Of a stretch of DNA of 64,000 nucleotides, positions 1 through 10,050 are shown piece after piece. The stretch spans positions 1 through 64,000 of the forward strand of contig NZ_CAJXQY010000006.1 of assembly GCF_913058315.1 (NCBI RefSeq), given 5' to 3'. The notes below the pieces were generated by a model. It ran no database searches and was not told where the DNA came from. It worked only from the letters and a program-made list of their open reading frames with translations. The stretch's first letter is position 1. The number at the start of each line of letters is the position of its first letter. Origin of the DNA: an uncultured Alteromonas sp. (GTDB taxonomy: Bacteria; Pseudomonadota; Gammaproteobacteria; Enterobacterales; Alteromonadaceae). The translations under genes were made by a program, and so were the position numbers.

Positions 1-45
1 GATTTCTGCCTGTCTCGTGGGCTCGGAGATGTGTATAAGAGACAG
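1..45. other. Illumina Nextera i7 adapter (sequencing artefact)
   Basis: Bases 12-45 match the Nextera Read 2 transposase adapter, and bases 27-45 are the 19-bp Tn5 mosaic end. Bases 4-11 (TTCTGCCT) match, from memory, the i7 index N703 as written in the adapter, and bases 1-3 (gat) match the end of the P7 arm. The genomic sequence therefore begins at about base 46. Any protein start placed here (translation containing MCIRD) is an artefact. Confidence 0.97.
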
Positions 46-451
46 GTTCTATATGAACGTGTTTATTCCACTCACCAACGCATTATTTGGTCGCACGCAA
101 TCGCACTGGATGGGGATGGGTGAGCCGCTGCCCAAAGGCGTAGGCGCTCAGTGGCGACGCTGGTGTAATGGTCAGGGTTATGCCAAAACCGAGTTTGGTA
201 GTCATATTCAACAGCAGTATTACGATCAGCTCACTCAACCTGCATTGTGGCTAAGAGCCATCGACGACCAAATATCACCAGAGGTTAATATGGAAGATAT
301 TCTCACGGTCTATCAAAACCTCAGGGTCACGCGAAAAGTACTCGATCCGGACATGCATGGTCTGAAGCATCTTGGGCATATGCGTTTTTTCTCCAAACAC
401 GGATTACCTTTCTGGGCTGACATTGTGAGCTGGATAATTAAGCACTCATAA
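46..451 (+). CDS. Alpha/beta hydrolase, C-terminal fragment (COG4757-like)
   Basis: About 134 residues remain, read in frame from base 47. They resemble the C-terminal half of the predicted alpha/beta hydrolases of COG4757: a Trp/Gly-rich cap stretch (HWMGMGEPLP, GAQWRRWCN) and a late PALWLRAIDDQISP segment, which is where this fold carries its acid residue. A His follows in DMHGLKHLGHMRFF and could be the catalytic His. The nucleophile elbow lies off the contig. The 5' end is missing because the contig starts in an adapter, not because the gene is truncated in the genome. Substrate is unknown. Family assignment is from overall pattern only. Confidence 0.6.
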
Positions 452-460
452 CCGTGTTAG

Positions 461-490
461 AAAAAAAGAGGGGGCACTCCATCGCCCCCT
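461..490 (-). terminator. Rho-independent terminator, minus strand
   Basis: Arms AGGGGGC (469-475) and GCCCCCT (484-490) enclose an 8-base loop. On the minus strand the hairpin is followed by seven or more T (461-468). It would stop transcripts coming from the malic enzyme gene before they run antisense into the hydrolase gene. Confidence 0.75.
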
Positions 491-723
491 GAGGATCAAA
501 AGAAGGGAACAACAAACGCTTCATCCAGTCGGATTGACGTTGTTGAGACACATCTGAAAAGCAATGTGCAATGCATGCCCTAGTGAAGCAAGTGCATTAC
601 ACTTAAGAATAATCAAGAGCCGTGCCAAAACAGACTTTTATATAATAAACAGTGAGTTAAATTGAAATATTGAATTGAGAGAGGGAGATGGGGTCGGTAA
701 ATGTTGCAAAACGATAACAGTTT

Positions 724-753
724 ATTCCGACTACGCCCCTGCGTAGCCGGAAT
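724..753 (-). terminator. Hairpin just downstream of malic enzyme
   Basis: ATTCCG-a-CTACGC, loop ccct, GCGTAG-c-CGGAAT: a 12-pair stem with one mismatch, beginning 11 bases past the maeA stop on the minus strand. The following T-run is weak, so it may be a 3'-end stabiliser rather than the main terminator, which is at 461-490. Confidence 0.5.
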
Positions 754-764
754 ATTGGTCACAA

Positions 765-2456
765 TTAGATGCTAACCCGCTTGTAGGGGCGGTATTCCGC
801 CCGCCAGTAGTTTTTCTCAATACTGGCTAACAGGTTGTCGTCAGTTTGCTCCAGTGCCAGGCCTTGCTGCATAGCGACCTTAGCCACATCAAAGGCGATC
901 TGGCGACTGAGAGCCGAGATCTTTCTCAGTGGCGGTAGTAGTTCGCCTTCACCGGAATTAGCCAGCGGCGAAGCATTGGCCAGCGCATTACTGGCGGCCA
1001 TCAGCATTTCATCACTGATTAAGCGTGCCTTAGCAGCAATGACACCCAGGCCAATCCCTGGGAAGATATAGCTATTATTACACTGGGCTACCGGATACAC
1101 ATTGCCTTCGTATTCGACGGGCTTAAACGGACTGCCGGTGGCGATGATCACCTCCCCTTCGGTCCATTCAATAACCTGTTCAGGACGCGCTTCCACCTGA
1201 CGTGACGGGTTACTAAGCGGAAAGATAATGGGCAGTTCGGTGTGGCGCTTCATGGCTCGCACCACATGCTCAGTAAACAAGCCGGGCTGGCCAGATACAC
1301 CAATTAACACATCAGGCTTAGCGCAGTTAACCACATCCAGTAGCACCGGATATTCACCGCTAAACGACCAGTCAGCGATTTCGTCCTGACTATGTTGGAG
1401 TTTTTGCTGGAAGTCGCGCAGCCCCTCCTGACCTTCCATCACCAGACCGTAGCGGTCGACCATAAAGATTTGCTTACGGGCCTCTTCATCCCTGAGTCCT
1501 TCAGAACACATTTGTTGGATCAGCATCTCAGCAATACCACAACCGGCCGAGCCAGCACCGACAAACACCACTTTTAGTTCAGAGAGCTTTGCCTGCTTCA
1601 TTCTGCACGCGGCCAGAATGGTGCCCAGGGTCACCGCAGCCGTGCCCTGAATGTCATCGTTAAAACAGCACACTTCATTTCGATAGCGGTTCAACAGTGG
1701 CATCGCATTGGGTTGGGCAAAATCTTCAAATTGAATAAGAGCTTCAGGCCAGCGGCGATTGACAGCCTTGATAAACAAGTCGAGGAATTCATCGTACTCG
1801 GCCTGACTGATACGCGGGTGACGGGCCCCCATGTACATCGGATCATTCAGCAGTTTTTCGTTATTGGTCCCCACATCCAGCATTACCGGCAGAGTGTACG
1901 CCGGTGAAATACCACCACAGGCGGTATACAGGGAGAGTTTACCGATGGGTATACCCATTCCCCCGATGCCCTGATCGCCAAGGCCAAGGATCCGCTCGCC
2001 GTCGGTCACTACAATGACTTTTACTTTACGTTTGGTCGCGTTACGGACGATATCATCAATTTGATCGCGCTCTTCCCAGGAAATAAACAAGCCACGGGAA
2101 CTGCGATAGATATCTGAAAACTGCTCACAGGCATCCCCTACGGTAGGGGTATAAATAATCGGCATCATTTCTTCAATGTGCGATTGGATCAGACGGTAAA
2201 ACAGGGTTTCGTTGTTATCCTGAATAGCGCGTAAGTAAATATGCTTATTCAGCGGCTCATCGAAGGAGTTGTACTGCAGGTAAGCCCGCTCTACCTGCTC
2301 TTCGATAGTTTCGTAGCGCGGGGGTACCAGACCGGTAAGATTAAAGCGCGCCCTTTCCTGAGCGCTGAACGCGCTGCCTTTATTGAGTAAGGGAGTTTCC
2401 AGCAAAGACGGGCCGGCATGCGGTATATACAAATATCGCTTATCGTCATCAGACAT
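765..2456 (-). CDS. maeA: NAD-dependent malic enzyme
   Basis: A 563-residue cytosolic enzyme that decarboxylates (S)-malate to pyruvate with reduction of NAD. The length and architecture match the large bacterial SfcA/MaeA form. Seen in order: malic N-terminal domain with YTPTVGDAC near residue 110; the metal and substrate region [16 protein letters not shown] near 160-175; [11 protein letters not shown] near 265; and the Rossmann motif [14 protein letters not shown] near 300, opening the NAD-binding domain. The absence of a C-terminal phosphotransacetylase-like domain separates it from MaeB. It sits 42 bp downstream of mrcA on the same strand and may be partly read through from it, but the two have no functional link. 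Confidence 0.96.
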   Translation of the reverse strand: MSDDDKRYLYIPHAGPSLLETPLLNKGSAFSAQERARFNLTGLVPPRYETIEEQVERAYLQYNSFDEPLNKHIYLRAIQDNNETLFYRLIQSHIEEMMPIIYTPTVGDACEQFSDIYRSSRGLFISWEERDQIDDIVRNATKRKVKVIVVTDGERILGLGDQGIGGMGIPIGKLSLYTACGGISPAYTLPVMLDVGTNNEKLLNDPMYMGARHPRISQAEYDEFLDLFIKAVNRRWPEALIQFEDFAQPNAMPLLNRYRNEVCCFNDDIQGTAAVTLGTILAACRMKQAKLSELKVVFVGAGSAGCGIAEMLIQQMCSEGLRDEEARKQIFMVDRYGLVMEGQEGLRDFQQKLQHSQDEIADWSFSGEYPVLLDVVNCAKPDVLIGVSGQPGLFTEHVVRAMKRHTELPIIFPLSNPSRQVEARPEQVIEWTEGEVIIATGSPFKPVEYEGNVYPVAQCNNSYIFPGIGLGVIAAKARLISDEMLMAASNALANASPLANSGEGELLPPLRKISALSRQIAFDVAKVAMQQGLALEQTDDNLLASIEKNYWRAEYRPYKRVSI

Positions 2457-2498
2457 TGTTATTAACCAGTTTTTATATTGTCGTTATCAGTATAGACG

Positions 2499-5150
2499 TT
2501 AGAAGATTTCCTCTACGTCAGGCGTTGAGTCTTCCTGCTCAGCCGGATCCATGACGTCATCTTCTAAGACATACACGGTCGGCTCAGTGCCCCTCAGGAA
2601 ATACTCGAATAGTGTGGTATGGTCTGTACGTCGGGTCAACTTCCCACTGGTACGATCAATTCGCACCCGTACGATATCATCGGGTACCGACATAGCTTCT
2701 TCCGGCTCGTCTTCAAGCGCTACCTGCATAAAGCGGATCCACGCTGGTTGTGCTGCCATAGCACCACTCTCCGTGCCTACCATGGCATTACCAATCCAGC
2801 CGAAGCGGTCAGGATCCCGTTTGGCCAGCGGATTATTATAAGCCGCTCTGCCAAGTTGCCTTGTCATGTCATCAAAACCCACCCAGGCGGTGGCGACCAG
2901 GTTGCGGCTGAAACCACTGAACCAGGCATCCCGGGAATCATTAGTTGTACCGGTTTTACCAGCCAGATCGGTGCGTTGCAGAATGTTTCTGGCGCGCCAG
3001 CCAGTGCCCTGCCAGTAAGTCTTTTTGTTCCAGCTGCCATTGGCTCTGACGGCGGTACGCATCATATCTGCGACTAAAAATGCATTCTGAGCTGAAATTA
3101 CCCGGGGCGCTGCCATAACTTCTGCAATATCCGACTGGGCTGGCAGCGACTGATTTAACTCCGCAGCTAACAGCGCCTCAATATCGGTTTCCTGCTCGTC
3201 CTGGTTCGCCTTTTCTGCACTGCTTTCTGCGCAGTTATCGCAGGCAACTACCGGATTGGTTTGCCATAACACTTCCCCGGTTTCATTGAGTACCCGGTCG
3301 ATAAAATACGGCTCAATTAAGAACCCACCGTTGGCTATCGTAGCCATACCGCGAACGATCTCCAGTGGCGTATGAGAACTTGAGCCCAGCGATACGGTTT
3401 CATCACGGTGGATATCCGTTCTGTCCAGACCAAAGTGGGTCAGGTGTTCAATGGTATTGTCCAGCCCTACACCACGCAGTAAACGCACTGACACCACGTT
3501 TTTAGACTTACCCAGTGCCACCCGCATACGGATAGGCCCGTCGTATTCAGCCGGTGAATTCTGCGGTCGCCACGCGACGCCGGTTGCTTCATCCCACTCA
3601 TTGATTGGCGCATCGTTGATAATACTGGCAACGGTATAGCCATTATCGAGCGCCGCCGAATAAACAAATGGTTTGATATTTGAGCCCACCTGACGTTTGG
3701 CCTGAGTCGCCCGGTTAAACTGACTCTGATAAAAGCTGTATCCGCCAACAATGGCCTGTACCGCGCCATCATGCGGGTCCAACGCAACAAAGGCGCCGCT
3801 GACCGCGGGTAATTGAGCCAGCCGCCACAGACCATCCTGCTGCCGGATATAAACAATATCACCCGCACTGACAATATCAGACGCCTCGGAGGGAGGCTGG
3901 CCTTGCCGGCTATCGCTTAAAAATGGCCGGGCCCAGTCCATACCCTGCCATTCAATGACCCGCTCAGTGCCAGTGACATCCCGGGTGATAAAAGTTTGCT
4001 CATCGACGCTGATAACCGCTACCGGGAACACAAAACCAAACGCGCCGGCATTGTCTAACTGACTGATCACCGCTTCTTCCGTTACCTCACAAGGCCAGTA
4101 CGGATAAAGTGGTGTGGTCTCGCAGCCGGATTCTGCCTCGTCAGTCTCCGGCGTTGGCTGATCTTTTTGTTGTGGCCACAAGCGTGCCACCGCGCCGCGA
4201 TAACCATGACGTTCATCGTAATCGTGTAAATTCTGCTTTACTGCATTTTGTGCCGCCTGCTGTAATTCAGACGAAACGGTCGCATAAACCTGGTATCCGC
4301 CGGTCTCCGCTTCTTCTTTGCCATACAACGTCACCATTTCTGAATAAATCAGATCGGCCAGGTAAGGGGCATCCAGTTCAATTTCTGCACCATGCTTCTC
4401 GGCTGTAACCGGCGCACTGGCAGCTTCATCAAATTGCTGGCGGGTAATGTAACCTTCATCGAGCATCCGCAGTAGCACAATGCGACGGCGCTCCACCGAA
4501 CGTGCCGGACGGCTCACCGGGTTCAATACTGAAGGGGCCTGGGGCAAACCAGCCAGCGTAGCTATTTGCGCCAGCGTTAGTTCGTCGAGTCGCTTGCCAT
4601 AGTAAACCTGGGCCGCTGCGCCAAAACCAAAAGAGCGGTGTCCGAGCTCCACCTTATTTAAATACAGCTCGAAAATTTCGTCTTTGCTGAGCTCGGCTTC
4701 CATATGCAGAGCAATAAACACTTCCTTTATTTTACGAATATAGGTTTTCTCTCGGGTTAAAAAGAACCCCCGTGCCAACTGCTGGGTTAAGGTACTTGCA
4801 CCCTGACTTTTCTCGCCGGTCAGAACAAGGTTAATGAAAGCCCGTGTGATGCCGATAGGATCAATACCGAAGTGCTCGTAAAAACGATTATCTTCTGTTG
4901 CCAGGATGGCCTTTTGCAGTAAATCCGGGGCCTGTTCCAGGGTAACCGGGATGCGGCGTTTAACGCCGTACTGCGAGATGAGTTTACCGTCATGCGTATA
5001 GATACGCATAGGCGTTTGCAATCGCACATCTTTCAGGATTGCAACGCTGGGCAGGTCCGGCTTGATATAAAAATAAATACCCGTAAGTGCAATACCGCCG
5101 AGCAGTGCACCGACAAATCCGAGCAATAAGAAGGTTTTGATATACTTCAC
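2499..5150 (-). CDS. mrcA: Penicillin-binding protein 1A (bifunctional transglycosylase/transpeptidase)
   Basis: An 883-residue class A PBP that polymerises lipid II and cross-links peptidoglycan at the inner membrane. The N-terminal anchor (residues about 5-28) precedes the GT51 domain, with the catalytic-Glu motif TEDNRFYEHFG near 90 and STLTQQLAR near 120. An OB-like insert follows (about 320-430). The transpeptidase domain shows the SxxK motif GSNIKPF, the SxN motif SKN, and KTGTT near 720. Divergence from pilM across a 140-bp shared promoter region is the classic gammaproteobacterial ponA/pilM arrangement. Length is slightly above that of the E. coli protein. Confidence 0.97.
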   Translation of the reverse strand: MKYIKTFLLLGFVGALLGGIALTGIYFYIKPDLPSVAILKDVRLQTPMRIYTHDGKLISQYGVKRRIPVTLEQAPDLLQKAILATEDNRFYEHFGIDPIGITRAFINLVLTGEKSQGASTLTQQLARGFFLTREKTYIRKIKEVFIALHMEAELSKDEIFELYLNKVELGHRSFGFGAAAQVYYGKRLDELTLAQIATLAGLPQAPSVLNPVSRPARSVERRRIVLLRMLDEGYITRQQFDEAASAPVTAEKHGAEIELDAPYLADLIYSEMVTLYGKEEAETGGYQVYATVSSELQQAAQNAVKQNLHDYDERHGYRGAVARLWPQQKDQPTPETDEAESGCETTPLYPYWPCEVTEEAVISQLDNAGAFGFVFPVAVISVDEQTFITRDVTGTERVIEWQGMDWARPFLSDSRQGQPPSEASDIVSAGDIVYIRQQDGLWRLAQLPAVSGAFVALDPHDGAVQAIVGGYSFYQSQFNRATQAKRQVGSNIKPFVYSAALDNGYTVASIINDAPINEWDEATGVAWRPQNSPAEYDGPIRMRVALGKSKNVVSVRLLRGVGLDNTIEHLTHFGLDRTDIHRDETVSLGSSSHTPLEIVRGMATIANGGFLIEPYFIDRVLNETGEVLWQTNPVVACDNCAESSAEKANQDEQETDIEALLAAELNQSLPAQSDIAEVMAAPRVISAQNAFLVADMMRTAVRANGSWNKKTYWQGTGWRARNILQRTDLAGKTGTTNDSRDAWFSGFSRNLVATAWVGFDDMTRQLGRAAYNNPLAKRDPDRFGWIGNAMVGTESGAMAAQPAWIRFMQVALEDEPEEAMSVPDDIVRVRIDRTSGKLTRRTDHTTLFEYFLRGTEPTVYVLEDDVMDPAEQEDSTPDVEEIF

Positions 5151-5290
5151 AATAAGAATAAACAGGGCTTTTCTGCAAAAATGACTTATATTTTATACCT
5201 AAGTGTATTTATTAGAACCATTAAATAGAAAAAATTTAAGTAACATCTTATGTTAGAAATTGATAGCAAGTAAATGAGACTCAGTTGACT

Positions 5291-6361
5291 ATGCTAAAAT
5301 CGCTGTTCAAGAAAAAGCAACCCCCCATTGTCGGACTCGACATTGGCACCCGTTGCATCAAGGCAGTTGTGTTGGAAGGCGCTGAGGGCGACTACACGCT
5401 GACGGCGTTTGCCTGCGAGCCGATTATTAAAGAAGCATTCAGAGAGCGTGAGATAACCGACTTCGACGCAGTAAGTCTGGCGTTACGTAAAGTTCGTTTG
5501 GCACTTAAGAGTAAAATTAAGCCAGCAGTCATTGCCGTAGCCGGCACTTCGGTGATCAGCAAAATCGTGCATATGGAACCTGATCAGTCCGACTACGAGC
5601 TTGAAGGACAGATAGAAGTCGAGGCCGACAGCTTAATCCCCTACCCGCTGGAAGAAGTTTATCTGGACTTCGAGGAAGTGGGTATGAGTGAAACCCATTC
5701 TGGTAAAGTGAACGTGTTGCTTACCGCCGCCCACCGTGATGTGGTGGATAATCGCTCCACGCTGGTACGTGAACATAGCTTCGAGCCGAAAGTGGTGGAC
5801 GTGGAAACCTACGCTATGGGTAATGCGGTAGATTACTTTTATCCCCATAACGAAGAAACCCAGCGTATATGCTGCATTAATATTGGTTCATCTCTTCTGC
5901 AGGTTACTGTTTGGGATGATGGCAAAACTGTGTATACCAAAGAGCACACTTTCGGCGTTGATGCGCTGATTCAGGATTTGTCTCTTGTGCACATGCTTGA
6001 TCGCAAAGATACTGAGGAACAGTTAATCAACAATACCCTACCAAGCAACTGGATTAGTGATACCCTGCCTATCTTTGCGGCAAATCTGCAGCAGCAGATT
6101 AATCGTGCCTTACAAATGTACATGAGCACCATGCAGACTGAGCGTCCTGAAAAAGTCATCCTGACGGGCGCTGGCGCGGTTATACCGGCGCTGGTAGATA
6201 CCTTACAACAGGATCTCGGCATTGCGGTGGAAGTCTTCAATCCTTTTGCCAATGTCAAAATCAGTGACAAACTAAATGCTGAGCAGGTCGAGCAGGTTGC
6301 ACCTTTACTGGCAATTGCTGCAGGCCTCGCCAGCAGGGGGATGTCAAGATGGCACATGTAA
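5291..6361 (+). CDS. pilM: Type IV pilus assembly protein PilM
   Basis: An actin-like cytoplasmic protein of the type IV pilus inner-membrane platform; it binds ATP and the N-terminal INLLP tail of PilN. Seen: LDIGTRCIKAVVL near residue 15 (phosphate-1 loop) and LTGAGAVIPALV near 295 (adenosine motif). The ATG at 5291 is preferred over an in-frame TTG at 5285 because the purine stretch gagac (5276-5280) is better spaced from it; the TTG would add only two residues. First gene of pilMNOPQ; it overlaps pilN by 13 bases, implying translational coupling. Confidence 0.95.
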   Translation: MLKSLFKKKQPPIVGLDIGTRCIKAVVLEGAEGDYTLTAFACEPIIKEAFREREITDFDAVSLALRKVRLALKSKIKPAVIAVAGTSVISKIVHMEPDQSDYELEGQIEVEADSLIPYPLEEVYLDFEEVGMSETHSGKVNVLLTAAHRDVVDNRSTLVREHSFEPKVVDVETYAMGNAVDYFYPHNEETQRICCINIGSSLLQVTVWDDGKTVYTKEHTFGVDALIQDLSLVHMLDRKDTEEQLINNTLPSNWISDTLPIFAANLQQQINRALQMYMSTMQTERPEKVILTGAGAVIPALVDTLQQDLGIAVEVFNPFANVKISDKLNAEQVEQVAPLLAIAAGLASRGMSRWHM

Positions 6362-6930
6362 ACCTACTGCCCTGGCGTGAACAACGCCGTCAGCAGCAGA
6401 AACAACAGTACATAATTGTACTGGCGTTCGTGGCCATTATGACCGGCCTGCTGTTCTGGTTTATAGGCCAGATTATCGATACCCAGATCAGTAATCAAAA
6501 CTCGCGCAATCAGTATCTGCAGACCCAGATCACCGCTCTCGACAGTCAGATTGCAGAAATTAAACGCATTAAAGAAAGTAAGTCGGCCATCGAGCAACGC
6601 ATGGCCCTGATTGAACAACTGCAAAGCAGCCGTAATCTGGCCCCTCAGGTACTCGATGAGCTTGCTCGTATAGTGCCACAGGGCGTTAGCTTTAAATCAC
6701 TCCAGCGCACCGGCTACAGTATTCAGGTACGTGGCACCAGCGAGTCTAACAACCGCCTGGCCGAATTTATGCGCCAACTCGAAACATCAAAAGTATTTAG
6801 CTCTGGTGAACTGTCTTCGATTGTTGCCGACACCAGCGCAACCGATGCCGTAAGTGAATTTACCCTGACCTTTGCCATTACCGAACAGGTGGCAATGGAG
6901 AAAGAACAACAAGACAGAGGTGGCAAATGA
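6349..6930 (+). CDS. pilN: Type IV pilus assembly protein PilN
   Basis: A 193-residue bitopic inner-membrane protein. It begins with the PilM-binding tail (VNLLPWR, residues 4-10), then has one transmembrane helix (about 22-44), a coiled coil (about 50-90, rich in Gln and Ile), and a ferredoxin-like periplasmic domain that pairs with PilO. The start overlaps the end of pilM, and the stop overlaps pilO by 4 bases (ATGA). Length and layout are typical of the family. Confidence 0.94.
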   Translation: MAHVNLLPWREQRRQQQKQQYIIVLAFVAIMTGLLFWFIGQIIDTQISNQNSRNQYLQTQITALDSQIAEIKRIKESKSAIEQRMALIEQLQSSRNLAPQVLDELARIVPQGVSFKSLQRTGYSIQVRGTSESNNRLAEFMRQLETSKVFSSGELSSIVADTSATDAVSEFTLTFAITEQVAMEKEQQDRGGK

Positions 6931-7535
6931 AGAAGTTTGACTTTGCCAAATTAAAAGAGATTAACGACCTCGATTTTGAACAAATTGCCATCTGGCCATT
7001 TGAGGTAAAAACCGTTGTAGCCTTATTCATTGTGATTGTGGTGTCTGGTATCAGCTATTTCGGTATTGTTAGCCCCAAGCTGCCGCTACTGGATCAGGCT
7101 GAAGCCAAGGAAGCCGAGTTAAAAATGCAGTTTCAGGCAAAATACCGTCTGGCGGCTAACCTTTCGGCCTACAAAGAACAGCTGGCCCAAATCGAAGAAG
7201 ATTTTTCCTCAATGCTGAAGTCGCTGCCAACCCGTAATGAAACGCCCGGGCTGCTGGATGACATTACTTATGTCGGCACCAGCGCCGGCCTTACTTTCCG
7301 GTTACTGAACTGGGAAAAGGAAATCCCTAAAGAATTTTACACCGAGCTGCCAATTCGCATTGAGGTGTCTGGTGGCTATCATAATTTTGGTGAATTCGTG
7401 TCTAAAGTGGCCGACTTACCGCGAATCGTGACAATGCACGATTTTGAAGTACACAGTGACCAGAACGGTTTACGTTTAAGCCTGCTGGCCAAGACTTACC
7501 GGGCCGCCACCACTGAAAAAAAGGAGAGTAAGTAA
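6927..7535 (+). CDS. pilO: Type IV pilus assembly protein PilO
   Basis: A 202-residue inner-membrane alignment-complex protein. One transmembrane helix lies at about residues 29-50, followed by a coiled coil (about 55-95) and a periplasmic core with the family-typical sequences LDDITYVG and GGYHNFGEF. It heterodimerises with PilN and contacts PilP, linking the platform to the PilQ secretin. It overlaps pilN by ATGA and pilP by a single base (TAATG), so the operon is tightly coupled. Confidence 0.94.
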   Translation: MKKFDFAKLKEINDLDFEQIAIWPFEVKTVVALFIVIVVSGISYFGIVSPKLPLLDQAEAKEAELKMQFQAKYRLAANLSAYKEQLAQIEEDFSSMLKSLPTRNETPGLLDDITYVGTSAGLTFRLLNWEKEIPKEFYTELPIRIEVSGGYHNFGEFVSKVADLPRIVTMHDFEVHSDQNGLRLSLLAKTYRAATTEKKESK

Positions 7536-8059
7536 TGTCGCAATTTACTCGCCTCCTGGGGATCGCAGTGGTAGCCTTGACCGCGACAGGTTGTGCGCCT
7601 CATATTGACGATCTGGTGGCTTATACCAACGAAGTCAAACAAAACACCAAACCCAGTATCGAACCTTATCCGGAATTTGAACAAAAACCGGTTTTTGCCT
7701 ACAACGCGCAGGAATTTCGCAGTCCGTTTATCCGCCCGAAAGCCACTCGGGCTCCCGTAGTAGCGCAGGTTAAAACCAACTGTTTACAGCCGGATTCCAA
7801 CCGGGCGCAGGAGCCATTGGAAGCTTACGGTATTGATGCACTGTCGCTCACCGGCAGCTTCCGCTCCAACGGTGACACCTGGGTGTTATTTAAAACCAAT
7901 GATGGCGGACTTTACCAGGCGAAGAAAGGCAGTCGGTTGGGTTTGTTCTTCGGACAAATTATCAACATTGGCAATGACACAGTGGTTATTCAAGAGCTTG
8001 TTCCTGACGGCACCGGCTGCTGGCAGAAGAAAGAAACAACGCTGACGATGAAGTCGTGA
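7535..8059 (+). CDS. pilP: Type IV pilus lipoprotein PilP
   Basis: A 174-residue inner-membrane lipoprotein. The signal peptide ends in a lipobox, LTATGC, giving Cys20 as the acylated residue. A flexible, Pro-rich linker follows, then a compact beta domain (about 85-170: GSFRSNGDTWVLFKTNDG) that in the family binds the N0 domain of PilQ. It connects PilNO to the secretin. Fifteen bases separate it from pilQ. Confidence 0.94.
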   Translation: MSQFTRLLGIAVVALTATGCAPHIDDLVAYTNEVKQNTKPSIEPYPEFEQKPVFAYNAQEFRSPFIRPKATRAPVVAQVKTNCLQPDSNRAQEPLEAYGIDALSLTGSFRSNGDTWVLFKTNDGGLYQAKKGSRLGLFFGQIINIGNDTVVIQELVPDGTGCWQKKETTLTMKS

Positions 8060-8074
8060 GCAGGAGATTATTAG

Positions 8075-9856
8075 ATGTCTAAGCGATATATCTTTAACGA
8101 AAGGCTAAATCGGCAAAACAAGCGCCGCTACTGGTTAGCGGGCGCCGCGATCACGTTTTTACTGTTTAATGTAGTTGCCGCTGAGCTACGCGCTCAGGAA
8201 TCTCCGCAATTAATTAATCCGAATGCCGAGGCAGAGAAGGTATTTAAGACAACGCTCAAAGACATCGATTTTACTCGCGGCGCCAGCGCCGTGGCCGTGG
8301 CCGTGACTACACTGACAATGAACAATCGCGACGTAAAGCCTCAGGTTATTGAAGCGAATGGTAAGTTAGTGGTCACACTGCCGGCAACAGAACTTGCCGA
8401 AGACCAGTTAATTGAACTCGACGTGACCGCCTTTGGCACCCAGGTAACAACCATTGAGACCTTTCAGGAAAAAGAGGCTTCACGCATTGAGTTTAATTAT
8501 ACCGGTAATGTGATCACTAATACTGAGCAAGACGGTAAAACCCTGACAGTCAGCATTAGCCCGATGAGCCAGGAACAAATGGCGAAACTGGAAAAGAGTG
8601 TATACGAAGGCGAACCCATTTCGCTGGATTTCCAGGATGTTCCGGTGCGTCAGGTGCTGCAAATCATTGCTAAGGTAAATGGTTTTAATCTGGTTACCAC
8701 TGATACCGTTACCGGTAATGTCTCCATTAGCCTAACCGGGGTTCCCTGGGATCAAGCACTGGAAATGATTCTTAAAATTAAAGGCTTAGACAAACGTCAG
8801 GAAGGTAATATTCTGCTTATCGCGCCCAGCGATGAGCTGTCGCAGCGCGAAACTCAAAGGCTACAGTCTAAGCAGCAGGTTGCCCAACTGGCCCCATTGG
8901 CCTCAGCAAGCATTACCGTAAACTATGCAAAAGCCTCGGAGTTATCACAAATCCTCAAAGGCGCAGAGGGAGGCGGCGGCATTCTGACCGAACGCGGCAC
9001 GGTGACCGTCGATAACCGCACTAACACTATTTTGGTAAGGGATACTCAAGAGTCTATTGACGAGGCGCGACAGGTCATTGAATCGCTGGACATCCCGGTT
9101 AAGCAGGTATTAATTGAGTCTCGCATGGTGACCGTGCGCGATAACGTAGACGAACAACTTGGCGTTCGCTGGGGATTCTCGGATCGTCAGGATGATAATG
9201 GCGTATCAGGTTCCTTGTCTGGTGCTGAGTCCATCGCAGGCGGAACGGTGCCAGCTCTGGGCGACCGCCTGAATGTTAACCTGCCGGTGGCCAGCGCAGC
9301 AGGCAGCATTGGTTTTCAGATTGCCAGCCTGGCTGATGGCACCATTTTGGATTTGGAATTATCGGCTCTGGAATCTGAAAATAAGGGTGAAATCATCGCC
9401 AGTCCACGTATCACTGTTGCCAACCAGCAGGAAGCCTACATTGAACAAGGGACTGAAATTCCTTATTCGCAGGCCACCTCCAGTGGTGCTACGTCGGTTG
9501 AATTTAAAAAAGCCGTACTAAGCCTTAAGGTAACACCACACATTACCCCTGATAACCGAATCATACTGGATTTGATTGTGACCCAGGATACCCGCGGTGA
9601 AACCGTGCAAACGGCTACCGGTGATGCCGTCGCTATTGATACTCAGGAAATTAAAACCCAGGTGCTGGTAGAAAACGGTGAAACCATAGTACTGGGCGGT
9701 ATCTTTCAACAGGTCAACAGCAATGATGTGAGCAAAGTTCCCCTGTTTGGTGATCTGCCAGTGGTGGGTGCACTGTTCAGAAACAGCTCTACGGTTTATC
9801 AAAAACGAGAGCTACTTATCTTTGTGACACCCAAAATCGTTACCGAAGCGTTGTAA
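8075..9856 (+). CDS. pilQ: Type IV pilus outer-membrane secretin PilQ
   Basis: A 593-residue secretin that forms the outer-membrane channel for the pilus. A hydrophobic signal segment covers about residues 20-40. One AMIN domain follows (about 45-150; binds peptidoglycan), then the N0/STN domain (PISLDFQDVPVRQVLQIIA, about 180-250), an N1 domain (about 275-345) and the secretin core (about 350-590: RITVANQQEAYIEQGTEIPY, TPKIV at the end). It is shorter than the 700-residue forms of Pseudomonas or Neisseria, which usually carry two AMIN domains. The start is supported by caggag 10 bases upstream. Confidence 0.95.
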   Translation: MSKRYIFNERLNRQNKRRYWLAGAAITFLLFNVVAAELRAQESPQLINPNAEAEKVFKTTLKDIDFTRGASAVAVAVTTLTMNNRDVKPQVIEANGKLVVTLPATELAEDQLIELDVTAFGTQVTTIETFQEKEASRIEFNYTGNVITNTEQDGKTLTVSISPMSQEQMAKLEKSVYEGEPISLDFQDVPVRQVLQIIAKVNGFNLVTTDTVTGNVSISLTGVPWDQALEMILKIKGLDKRQEGNILLIAPSDELSQRETQRLQSKQQVAQLAPLASASITVNYAKASELSQILKGAEGGGGILTERGTVTVDNRTNTILVRDTQESIDEARQVIESLDIPVKQVLIESRMVTVRDNVDEQLGVRWGFSDRQDDNGVSGSLSGAESIAGGTVPALGDRLNVNLPVASAAGSIGFQIASLADGTILDLELSALESENKGEIIASPRITVANQQEAYIEQGTEIPYSQATSSGATSVEFKKAVLSLKVTPHITPDNRIILDLIVTQDTRGETVQTATGDAVAIDTQEIKTQVLVENGETIVLGGIFQQVNSNDVSKVPLFGDLPVVGALFRNSSTVYQKRELLIFVTPKIVTEAL

Positions 9857-9864
9857 TTTTTTTC

Positions 9865-9892
9865 TCTCAGGCGGCAAATCGGGCGCCTGAGA
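9865..9892 (+). terminator. Hairpin after pilQ, likely terminator
   Basis: Perfect 9-bp arms TCTCAGGCG (9865-9873) and CGCCTGAGA (9884-9892), 10-base loop, starting 9 bases after the pilQ stop. The T-run comes late (TTTTT then TTTT, at about 9900-9910), so termination may be partial. Confidence 0.55.
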
Positions 9893-10050
9893 CAGACATT
9901 TTTGCCTTTTCTTCCCCTAATCTGCACGTTAATCCTTTGGCTAAGCTTCATTTTTGCAGCTTTCGCCCTAATCCCTGCAACAAAACTTGCATAGCGGTCT
10001 GAGAAACTGAGATAATCCCGCTCTCGAAATTTTTACGAGGTTTTGTGTAT

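Larger units (their letters stand above)
452..764. other. Intergenic region with two hairpins, no gene
   Basis: This gap lies between the hydrolase fragment and the convergent malic enzyme gene. It holds two hairpins (461-490 and 724-753), both best read as minus-strand 3' signals of the malic enzyme transcript. The stretch 540-680 is AT-rich with no open frame that looks coding. I see no promoter or RNA gene. Confidence 0.6.
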
